From assembly GCA_038496675.1 (NCBI GenBank), contig CM076655.1, forward strand, positions 22,843,758-22,907,757: a stretch of 64,000 nucleotides of DNA. The letters are read 5' to 3'. The translations under genes and the position numbers were made by a program. Origin of the DNA: Rachycentron canadum. Taxonomy: Eukaryota > Chordata > Actinopteri > Carangiformes > Rachycentridae. This document shows positions 1-11,377 of this stretch, one piece after another (the first letter of the stretch is position 1; each line of letters opens with the position of its first letter). Under the pieces are notes generated by a model. The model did not search any database and was not told the origin of the DNA. It saw only the letters and a list, made by a program, of their open reading frames with translations.

Positions 1-93
1 GGGTAAATGTCTTTTTCTGAACTCTTTTCAACTAATGACCCACTAATCTTGTGACCCCTTGTTGGGGTCTGACCCTCAGATTGAGAACCACTG
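1..93 (-). mobile_element. hAT-type (Charlie-like) non-autonomous transposon end, cut by the window edge
   Basis: Read on the minus strand, the segment starts at 93 with CAGTGGTTCTCAA and continues with GGGTCAGACCCCAACAAGG, then GGTCACAAGATTAGTGGGTC. CAGTGGTTCTCAA plus a GGGTC..ACCCC..GGGGTC run is the classic terminal inverted repeat region of hAT/Charlie elements. It lies in a pcgf3 intron; the other end is outside the window. Confidence 0.7.
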
Positions 94-237
94 CTGTAGA
101 TTATGAGAAAATAGGGATACAGTTGCAAGTATCACCTACTATTGAGCTGTGTGGTTTACATTTGTCAGTGTTGCTCACACATCGTGTCATGTCATAAAAT
201 AATAAGATAGCTCATCCTTTTCTGTTTTTCTTCGTAG

Positions 238-293
238 CCATGACAGAACAATGCAAGACATTGTCTACAAACTGGTACCGGGACTTCAAGAGG
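238..293 (+). CDS. pcgf3: pcgf3 exon: post-RING segment
   Basis: A 56-nt internal exon with acceptor ttcgtag before 238 and donor gtgagtg from 294. The first base completes a codon begun in the upstream exon (Gly in PCGF3), then 18 codons read HDRTMQDIVYKLVPGLQE, and the last G starts the next Ala codon. The motif (D)xTxQDIVYKLVPGL is shared by all PCGF proteins directly after the RING finger, where it packs against the E2/RING1 side of the heterodimer. The ATG at 240 is in another frame and is not a start. Confidence 0.96.
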
Positions 294-3200
294 GTGAGTG
301 TTTTTCTTTATGATGCAGCTTTAATAACCTTTCTCTGTACTGACCTTATGTCCAACATCACTGTCTGCATGTGTCGACAAATTGGCTCGGCTTCGCCCCA
401 AAACTCATATTTTAATAAAATATCATTCCTGTCACGGACGAACAGAAGCGGCCTAATGAAACAGGTTTCGGTGCACGGACACAATCACACACCCCATTGA
501 ATTTTAAAAGCCTGGTGGTGGCAGTAACATAGAGGGAAAAAACCACTGCCCTCTCTTATTGTTTCTGTTTCCTCCCCTTTGTGCAGCGGAGATAAAGAAG
601 CAGAGGGAGTTCTATCAGAAGTTGGGGATGGAGGTGCCTGGAGACATTAAAGGAGAGCTGTGCAACATGAAGACTCATCTAGATCAGCGCAATGGTACGA
701 TCCGTCTCGCACGCTCTTCCCTCCTTCCATTACTGATATGATGTGGACCAACAACTGGTTGTAATGACTGCATTTACTATTTATGAAGCTGTAACACAAC
801 CAGAATCAGACTGAGTGAGTCTACGGACTTGATTTACCAGTTGACCTACCAGGTTTTCTCTTGTTAAACATGACCTGAAGGAGGCACAGGGCAGACAATG
901 ATGAATTGCTGAAGGGCGATGTTTACCCTTTATTATGGGGTATGATGGGGTATGATGGGGTGTGATGGGGTACTAAATGGCAGTAGAGGTCAACAAGATG
1001 AACACAGAAGTCCTACAAACAGAAATGTACCTTCATTCCCAAACAGACATGGAGTTAAACACGTCATAGTGTTCACATTTATGTAAACTCAATATAGATT
1101 TATCTGTTTTTTTTTTTTTTTGTTTGAGTTTATTGTTAATGGTGACCATCATGAGACAGATGTATCATTTAATTCGAGTTTTTTTTTTTATATATATTTC
1201 ACATGAAGTGTACATATCAACAGATATTGGTTAGTGGGCATCTTTTAACTGTCTAAAAGTCATTTTAAGCCTGTGTGGCAGACGCCCCACCAGGATGTTC
1301 TGAGACCGGACATTTTATCACCGAGGAAGAACAACAAACATTCAGTTTTTCACTCATGGTTGGGACACAAGCAACTAAACAGAGATTGGGTTCGTACTGA
1401 GAGCAGCATAAATGTTCTCCGCTGTCATCAAACCGCTCATATTATTGCAGACTAAGTTCAGTGTGGTCTTCACCTCTGCAGTGCGAGTGTCTTGCTCCTC
1501 TCATAGCTCTGTACCAGGAGCGAAGGCCCCAAATCCGTAATGAGTAACATTAGAAGCACGACCATGAGTAACAGTGGAAGCCATTAAGCAGTAGCAATGA
1601 AGGCAATTTAGCTGGTCAGAATGAGTCCCTGGCCTGCTTGTTGTGCACGGCGGCTTTTCCAAACCAGCTCGCTTCCGAGGGCTGGTGTAAATGTGTGCCC
1701 AGAGGGCTGTCATGCTGGCAGGCCTAATCGCTCGCTTAATCCCCCTCTCTGATTTTGGTAATTAAGGCTCAAATGGAAGTGGAAGTGCTCTCCGGCTTCC
1801 TGTGCCTCGTCACTCGTAGTCGGGTTTAGCTACAGCACGCACACAGATACCAACACGTTCATCCTCAAATACACTTTAAGGATCATTTGCACAGATGCCA
1901 GCAGAAATAGAAACCCAGCAACTCGTGGATTGTGTGTTAAAACATAAAGAAATGTGATGCCTCCAGCCTCCTTGGGTGGTGATGAAAATATTTTTTGACT
2001 TTTAGAAACATGTAGGAAAATCAAATGTGGCCGTGTGTCATTTGGAGGCTCATTGACCAGGAGCTCGCTGAGGCAGAGACCTGGCCTCCTGTCACCTGTC
2101 ATTACTTCCAGTCTGAATACAGTATATCTTAGTGCAGCATTATAAAAAAAAATACAGTGCAGTAGGGGTAGATGTGTGTTATTGTGGTGATAAAAGCTGA
2201 AAGCTCAGTGTGAATTGATCGTTTGGTAAAAGCCTATTTTTCTTAAAGACCCTTTTTGAGAAGGTGCAGCTGCATCATGACCCTTCAGCCACTCAGACTT
2301 CGCTGGCTGTCGTTGGTTTTATCCTGGTAGATCAAGCAAGATAAGGACACAGCATTTTAAAGCTCTCCATGATTACTGTTGTGACTAAATGGATGTGTGT
2401 TGCACAGTTTTTGCTGGATTTGTTGACCGTTTTGAAGGATTTTCAGGTTTTATATAATGACTCCCCCAAGAGCTGTGATGATTGGTCGATTATTGGATCA
2501 ACAAGCTGTTTCCATCCTCTCAGATATAACTATTCTCTCTGTTCTCTAGTTTATGTAATTGTCGATCTCTTTTCATATTATTTCATACTGAGAAATTGTA
2601 CATCCAGCATCACCGCAGGGGTCGGACCATCTTGTTTGGCTTGTTTACTTCTCCTCTCACTCTCAAATTGGAGTCCAATAAATTTATTGGAGTTAGAGAA
2701 ATCTGCTTTCCAAGAACTAAAATAAATAACCCTGCCTGAAGCTTAGTGATGGCGCATTTTGTATTTTATTCACCAGGGAACTGAAAGAGTTTAGTAATGG
2801 CATTTTCTCAGCTTCACGGCAAACAAGAAACTTTGAACTGTGGTTAATTGGTTTTCACTCAGTCACTGTTAGAGGCCAGAAGATCTGCTCCTGTGGAGCC
2901 CAACCAAGAGAATTAAAATAGAGTAACACAGGTTTTTTTTAATTTTGTCACTGGATATAAGATTAGGTTTTAATGCAGCACCGGCTTTGGATGATGTTAA
3001 ACTTTTTAATAATCTAAATTCCTTATCAGTTAATCAAATTAACAAAAGTCAAGTGAAATTGCTTTACCTGGAGGAGGTATTTTACCTGGTTAGGAGTCAG
3101 CCTTGCTCGGTGATTTGTTCTTTAGCAGACAAAAGCAAAATAAACAAAAAAATAATAGTAATTATTATTATTATTTATATATATATATATCTTAATAAAT

Positions 3201-6200
3201 CAGACTAAATAGGAACTTTTTCAGCAGCACGATCCTCCAATTGATTGATATTTTCCAAATTAGGGCTGAATAATTTATTGAAATATCCTGATCACAATGT
3301 GGCCCATTTGAAAAAAAACAAAAACACAGTAATGGAGTTCACTGCCAGATGTAAGGGAACATGTTAGTTTGGTACAAAAATCACAATTTACTCATTTTCA
3401 TATTTAGTGACATGCAAAAATGATCTTTTCTACTATAATAGTGACTGATATCGTGATCACAATATGTGTTAATAATAATTGTAAATAAATGTTGTTTTTA
3501 GCCATTTTATGCCTTTAGTATAGGACAGTGTGGTGAGACAGGAAATGGGACCAAGGAAGGGAACGAGACCACAATGTGAAATCATGATTGAATATATGGA
3601 TCAGTGGCAGCAGTAGACATACACATTCAGACCTTCCATTTGCAGAAGAAGCAAATTTCACATTTGATCCTGGAGTAATGGAGTGTTTCCTGTTAGTTCC
3701 AGAGGACCAGAGAAAACACATGGTTTGTAATATTGGCATGAAGAGATAACATCAGCCCTGCTGTAAATCTAAGCCCTGTTCTCTTTGCCTTTAAGTGCAC
3801 GCTCTGAGTTTCCTTGGAAGAGCTGTTTGACACCTGCAGAAGAAAAACTTGGTTTCCGGTGACATTTTCTCTAAATTGCCTGGTTTCCCGAGCACTTAAT
3901 GCAAGAAAATGAAGGGACATGGGGCCGTGATGAGTCTGCTGAGTGCACTTTCCTCTTTCATGACAATATAAACTCCCACACACTAACACATTGCTTTACT
4001 CCAACTCATTCCCAAAGTAGCCTCATTTGAAAATGTTATTGTACATGCCTTTGTGATTTGATTGTGTGTGAGAGATCCCATCAATCACAAACCCGTCAGC
4101 CGGCAGATTTGTTTTCTACACATACTAGATTGTTCTACTGCTCAGTTTTTTTTAAAAATCCCCAGACCCAAGCAATCATCCCATTACCTGACACCGACAC
4201 CTCAAACACAAACCAGGTCGTCATGTCTGTTTAGAGTCAGCTGAGACACTCGGGTTCTTTGAAGGTGAGTCACAACAATAAGATCAAGCCCCCTCTTGAT
4301 AAGCAATCAGTGAAGCGGACTCCGGAGACAATCACCGCAGAGATGCCAGAGCAAGCTCAGACCTTTCCCGGTAATACCCTCTGGAATTGGCGACAGTTAG
4401 CCCAAATGGAAAACGGTCACAGAGGGGTGAACATAATCCCATCTACAGTCTGAGCAGTAAACTGTCCTCACACCACATTATTACCCACTGAATCCAGCAA
4501 GAACAGACTGGGTTTCTTTGTTTGTAAAGGTTACAGAAAAGCAATACCTGTCCCTGCAGCAATTTTGTCACAGCGCCGCAATTTTGACTTTGATAACTAA
4601 GTTTCATATCCAAAAAATTCAATACTACAATATCACAGCCAACAGGGAAATCCACAAAGAAAAATAAAACCCCACCTCCTTTGGACAACTCTGTCACAGC
4701 TGCTTCATGTGGGATTTTACAAGTTGCTTAGTCTTGTCTGTCCAGAGAGTTTATGTGGACACAAGAAACCAGGTTCACTCGGGTTAAGGCAGGACGTCTC
4801 TGTAGTGAGACACTGTGACACTGTGGAAACTCTGAAGTTCAGCTGTAACTTAGACTTTGTTTCAGTTACAGCTGAACTTCAGACATTAGAGCGAAGCTGA
4901 AATGATTAATAGATCAAGGGTTTAGTCCAGAACGGATCCTGTGTTACACCGTAGTAACACAGAAGTTGAAAGGTTCAGGCTTATTGTTGGGTTTCACACT
5001 ATTATTTTGAAGATTATACCAGGGACCTTTGGAAATTCTCTTTTTTCACATTGACAGAGAAAATTATTGTCACGTTGCTTGATCTTGAAAATGAGTGTTG
5101 CAGCCTTAGATTCACTGCTAGAGGTAATGGGGTTGACTAGTTTCCTTTTTAATCCCACACTGACTTCAAATCAATATAACGATTATTTCAAAACTTTACC
5201 TCGATTACGGTTCATAAACAACTACTCTAGCGCTTATCGGTCTGTCTTCTTAAGGATTGTGCCAGTTGCTCGGGTTGAGGCTCAGTGTTTGGTGGAAAGG
5301 TCATGAGCTAAGATAAATTGGTTTTGATACTTGATAAATTGCTCAGACACTCACATTCTCAGTAGGCAAATCAGATCTGGTTCATATTTGGTAGAGTCGC
5401 GGCAAGAGTTTTATTGACCAGTTTAATGTGCTGGATACTGTTGTCAGGTGGTCGATTGACCGCTGAGGAAGGACCTTTTGCGGCGCTCGATCAAATCTAC
5501 AAGCTACAGTTCTGTAGATCTGAATCCTTCTTTCCTTTTCACTGTAAAACATGCAATTCAATCTGCATGAAACAAACCACTGTGCGTGCATTTCTACCTG
5601 TACCGAATGGCTACACAGCCTGTTGTCGAATCGCGCTACCTTCCTGATTTCTTTCCCCAAGCCCTGCGTCTTCCAGGTCTTTGTAATCTGGACAAAACGC
5701 ACAAAGGGAGTTCTGTCTCACATTGAGGGTATTCATGAGGCAGCAGTTGGTTGTACACAAGAAAAGTGACAGAAAGCCTTGTCAAGAATGAGCTTGAAAG
5801 AGAGGCTGAAAACACGAGCAGTTCAGTTGCTGCATGAGGAGGAAACACTTTTGTCTGTAAGAGCCTGAAATCTAATGTTTGAGACTCAGCAGAAGGAGGA
5901 GGAAGATACAGTTTGACAATCCCCGAGCACTTTAAGGCGTACGGATGAGTTTACAGCGTCTCTTTCTCTAGAGGGGAAGATTAAAGGTAATTTAAGTCTT
6001 TCTTATAAATTATCTGCACCCCTGGGGGGTAATTTTAAAAATCTTGCTTTTAGCCTTATTCATAAACTGTAAATACAGTCGACATAAGTTGTTTTGTACC
6101 ATTCAGGCTTGTTCCAGCTCCAAATATCAGCTCTGTGGTGTATTAATAAACAGTATCTTACCTTTCTTCCACCGTAGTGTGAGGAATCTCTCTTTTCTTC

Positions 6201-9200
6201 ACGTTGACTTGCCACAGTTTGCTGCTCTCTCTAAAACCTGCCCCCATATCTGCCTCCATTTTCAAGGCACAAACAGCAAAACCAGATGAACTCAATGAAA
6301 GGCAGAGCTGACGCTGGGCCTCATGCAGTCTAATCAGTATCGAGAATGACTGAGGGTTTGTTCTTGATCAGAAGTTGCCGTGTATTAGAGACGTGCCAAG
6401 GCGGCAGATAAGTCGTTTAGAGGACGCTTCAACTCCCTTGGACGTGTAATTGCTTTAAATGGACCTCGGCAGGAGACGTTTTTATGCTCCGGTGGGCACG
6501 GGCTGTCTTAACACTGCAGAGACACAAACATGCCTGTTTCCCTGGCGTCAGACAAGTCTTGATTTCTACAGGGCCGCCATGGACGTCAGTTAAGCTTGAG
6601 CCGCTTGACTTAAGTTAACGAGCGTGATGAAGGAAATGCTGGATTGACTTCAGCAAGAACAGAAACATAGCAATGCAGCTGGAGACTAAATGTCCAAGAG
6701 CTCAATGATAAAGAAATGTTTATTATTATATATTATATATATATAATTATTATCAGCTGTAACAGCCGTTCAATACGTCTCTTCTTTTTTTGGCTTTTCT
6801 AAACAGGCGATGCAAAATCGGAGGAAACAGCCAATAAGGAGGCAGGGGAGGAGAAACCAGAAGAGGACAACGACTATCACCGTAGCGACGAGCAGGTAAG
6901 ACTCAGGCCTCTCCTTCCCTCGGTCCAAGACCTCTTTGATTTAAAGGGTTGGTTTGGCCAAATTACAATAAAGAGGATCGTCTCAAATAATTCAAGTTGT
7001 TTGTGACCATGAAGGTAGTTTTGGTTACTCTGGTTTCTGGTTTTGAGAAATATGGTTGAACCTGGATTTTGGCGTTGACAGTGAGGTCTGAGGACATCTT
7101 TGGACTTGAAGTTTAAGACTCGAGACGTGCTTGTAACTTGAAAGTTAAGACTTTGGACTTGCTTGTGACCTGAAGGGTAAAGAGAAATCTACCTGATAAA
7201 AGGGGAACTGGCCTTTTAAGAATAAACGAGTTTCAAGGAAATTTTGGAGACAGTACAAATTAGTTTGTCTTTTTTTTTTTTTTTTTTTTTAAATACAAAG
7301 AAACAAATTGGATAAAATAATTACGAGTTACAAAGTGGTCTGTCAGGAAATAAAGCGCAAAGGAATAAAAATACTGTTGGTGATAATTGTTGGGACAATT
7401 ACCTTAAAAGCCTGCATTTTAATTATTGCCTTTATAAAAGTGCCCCCCCCCCCCATGTGATTCACCAGGCTGTTTTACAATTACTGTGTTCTTTTGTCTT
7501 TGGGGTTGTGGTTGTTTGATTTGTATAGATCCATTTAGTGACAGATTCCATTGCTCCACGCCGCCGCCATCCACTGAATGCATTTACAATGGAAATGGGC
7601 TTTTCTTGATTTCATTTGTATTCTGGCACGTTCCCCAGTGCTGCAAAATGATATTAATAATGCAGAGCGAGCGGTGTGATTGTTGTTCTGGACAGACGGT
7701 ATCAGGGAGACAAGGCGTCTTCCCTTAACGTTACACAGGCTGAAGAAAATTGTCTTTGTACTATTTTGTTTTGAGAAATAAAAGAAGCCAACGGGCAGAT
7801 TTTAAGAACAAGCCTATCGTCTCCAAACCAGCAGCTCTGCACTGCCACGTGGGAAAAGGCAGGCCGCCCTGATGAGGGTGAAGATTTGGCCCCTTTGAAA
7901 TTTCAGCAGCGGTGCAGAATGTGATCAGAATAGCCAATGTGGCAGTTTGTGTGAGCTGAATGCAGCAATGTCAAATATCACGGAGAGGGCGAGTGAGAGA
8001 GCTGAGAAATATAAGGCATCTGATTTTATATCGGTCTTTTCTCTGCGTTTCCTCCCTGCATGCAGACGGCCTAAAGATGATCTATTTCTTAGTGACTCCT
8101 GAGGTCCCACATTCGCTGTTAACTTCCTACGTGCTGCAGGTTTCTTCCCTTGCGCTATTAGAAATACAGACGCAAGGCGAGGGTCCAAAAGTCTGAGACC
8201 ACTTTCCCAGTCTGATTGTATCTCTCCCTTTATAGTGTTGGGTTACGTTTGTCTATCGTGACATTTCCTGGATTATCCTCAATCAGGCAGTCCTCATCCA
8301 TCCTGTTATTCAATCCGTAAACTCTGTTACCAGCTTGATTTCACAGAAACATCACTATGTCCCAGTACATATCAATATTATATCTATAGTTTGGTTCAGT
8401 TCAATTTGTCCTTGAGGGGCGGCGTACACACAGTAAGTCACGAGCAACACAACACAGGGAATTAAACTACTAATACATTTAAAAAACCATAAGATGTACA
8501 TTTATGACTAATGTGACAACACTACTTATAATAATATAGTGCAAAAATCAGCTGCATATGTTATGATGATAATGATATAATAATGATATAATTAGTGTTG
8601 CATACACAGTATTCATACCGAATGACATGACAATGGGAATATTGGTGGCATAATGTATAATGCAGTATGATAATAAAGACGATGATGATATTATTAGTGA
8701 AACAAAGACTATAATGCAGGAAGATGGATAACTATATTATATGTTTGCATGGTGATTCAATTAATGTTAATGGCATCAGTCCAAGCAGTGTACAGGTCAG
8801 TGTGTGTGTTTGTGTTACCAGTAAAACAAGTTACTTGCCGTACACAGCTTTTTTTTTTTTTTTTTTTCCAGATATAGATTCAGATAACGGTAAATTTCAT
8901 TCAAATGTGAAACAGTAAAGACACAGCTGAGGACAGATACTTGTAAAGATCCTTCAAAGCCTCCTTCCTTTTCCCCAGAATGTAACAACAAGCTGCACGA
9001 TGTTTAGCAGATGATGCCATAATTACACACAAGCTGTTAGAAAAGCAGAGAGAAAATTGGGGAAAAAAAGCAAAATGAGATGGTGCCTCTCAGGAGATTT
9101 GTAGTGGTAACATAAATATGGGCAGAAGAGAAGAAAAGACCAACAGCTGCAATCAGGAGGAATGAACATGTCCCAGGAATCGAACCCTATCATGGTGCGA

Positions 9201-11342
9201 CTGAAGATGCAGAAGTCACTCTGGATGCAGGAACCAGGCAGACCAACCGCCACGCGTGGCTGATTTCCAGAACGCTTCCCCGCTGCCTTCTGGACGACCT
9301 TTCAGAAGATAACCTTGGGGTGTGAAGCAGTGCCAGAAAGAGCTAATGAAAGCAGTGACACTCCCCAGAAAAAGAATTACAACTGAAGCCACAATTAATC
9401 AGAGAAACTTACTTTATAATCGGTATGTTAGGAGTTTGAGATGAGGTATGAAGTCGGAGGAAACCACCTTCAGGCTCTCATCACATTTTTGATACAATCT
9501 GTGTTGGATGAGAACAGATTTTCTAAGTTTCAAATAAAAAACACCAACTATTTTGGGGTTAAAGAATCATACTTTGATCATTTAGAGCAAAGCTCCAAAA
9601 TTTTCATTTGAGCTTTGAATGCTCAAAGTTTAATTTATCACTGATCTAAACTCTACTACTAGTCAAAGTACTCTTTCTAACCATATGACTCTCAGGCTCC
9701 TTAAAGATGCTGTTAATGTGCTGTAATATAATGAAACTACGGCTGTGGAGTCCAGTTCACCACCATGGCTTTTATTTCACATTATGAGCCTCCTTCATTG
9801 CCAAGTGCTACTGGAAAGCAGATATATTACAGAGTTGCCAGTGTTGATCTGAAAATCGAGACGATTTCCAAGTTTAAGCAGAAACCAGAGCAGTGTTAGC
9901 TCTTCCTGTCTCCAAAGAGAGAGATGAAAGAGACGGAAGGACGCCCACTAATGTAGAAATACAAAGCTTCTGTCCTCCTCTCCGGTGCTGTGGTACGTGG
10001 GGGCAGTAATACATTCTGACTCCTGCAGCCGTCGACTTCCAAAACCCACCTACCGTGTCACCTCGGGGGTGGGGGGTGGTAAGTGCACGGGCCAATGCCG
10101 GCGGCGCTCGGTCGCAGGAAAGGAGCCAATAAGCCAAAGACAAACAGACAACACAGGTTAGGTGAGATGTGCTGTGAAAGCAGAAGTGGAAATCGGCACC
10201 AGTGTCAGGCTGAATTAAGCCTCCATCATAACACTGCCCTTCTATAATCCTCGAGTCTGCTTTCATGATGAATAAGGGAAACGAACAACTCTTTGGCCGT
10301 TTTTTTCACAATGCACCAACAGCGTTTCAGATTATTTGAATCCACTGTGTACTCGGTATCTGTCATGCTCAGCTGCTGCTCAGAAACTCCTGTTGTATGC
10401 GAATGTAAGAGCCATATTTTGAGTTTGTGCTCAACTCCTCCGAGCACTAGGGGGAGCAATAAAGTACAGGGAACCAGAGATGCTTTAAAAACCTCAAAGG
10501 AAGCACGGGTGTTAATTAGGTTTTTCATTTTGGTTATTTTAATTTGTGGCAATTTCGTTTTTGAGAAAGTAACACAGTTCAGACGTGGAGAATAAATGTC
10601 TGATCAGACAAATCTCTTGTATAGACTTTGTGACGTTTAAATGACGGTCCCGTTTAGAGGAAAATAGACCGTTGCCACTTGGGTATAGTGTAGCTTTAGT
10701 GAAGCTAACTGTCTAGCTAGCACTGCACTCATTGCTAGCATGACTAACTAAAAATTGCTTCAAAAGTCAATGTCAATGTTTTTTTTCCTGGTCTACTTTC
10801 CATGACCTACGTTGTTCATTGTGTTAGGAAATAATAGATGGATCCTATGAGTCACTTTGTTTAATGACAAATCATTTGTTATTAGACTTCTTTTGTTTTC
10901 CTTTTATTTTTCTATTATGAGAGCAAGACAGATGTGAGTAGGATTGTTTGGCCCTGGCGGAGGTGTGCGCGCTACTCTAGTTCTCATAATGATGTTTTCA
11001 TGCCTTTCACTTGTAACCAGACTGTAAGTGTGGCCGCCATCTCACCTGCTTGACACAGTGCGTTTGTGTGTTTTCCTCTGACAGGTCAGCATCTGCTTGG
11101 AGTGCAACAGCAGCAAGCTTCGAGGTCTGAAGCGCAAGTGGATCCGCTGTTCAGCACAAGCCACAGTCCTCCACCTCAAGAAGTTCATCGCCAAAAAGCT
11201 TAACCTGACATCATTTAATGAGGTACAGATGATAACACGCTCCACCAGCCTGGAAACGCTGTGCTGAGAGGACACCACAGCCAGATCTGTCACATGCTAA
11301 ATGTAGTTTTTAGTAAAGGTTTTAAAGTTTGAAACTACAAAG

Positions 11343-11377
<35 letters not shown>

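Larger units (their letters stand above)
695..6806 (+). other. pcgf3: pcgf3 intron 2 (window numbering), 6.1 kb
   Basis: A GT-AG intron with no coding content I can defend. It contains four 10-bp tandem units at 931-970, a GC-richer single-copy patch at about 1490-1830 with AT-rich homeodomain-like cores, AT-rich low-complexity DNA around 3160-3200, a 19-bp perfect hairpin at 4831-4883, and a balanced non-repetitive stretch at about 6290-6660 that looks like a possible conserved non-coding element. Short open frames here have no family resemblance. Confidence 0.8.

Noticed and set aside
240..500. Open frame starting at the ATG at 240
   Set aside because: It is a different frame from the true pcgf3 exon and reads through the donor at 294 into the intron.
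11042..11293. Minus-strand open frame over the 11085 exon
   Set aside because: It is the antisense shadow of the pcgf3 RAWUL exon.
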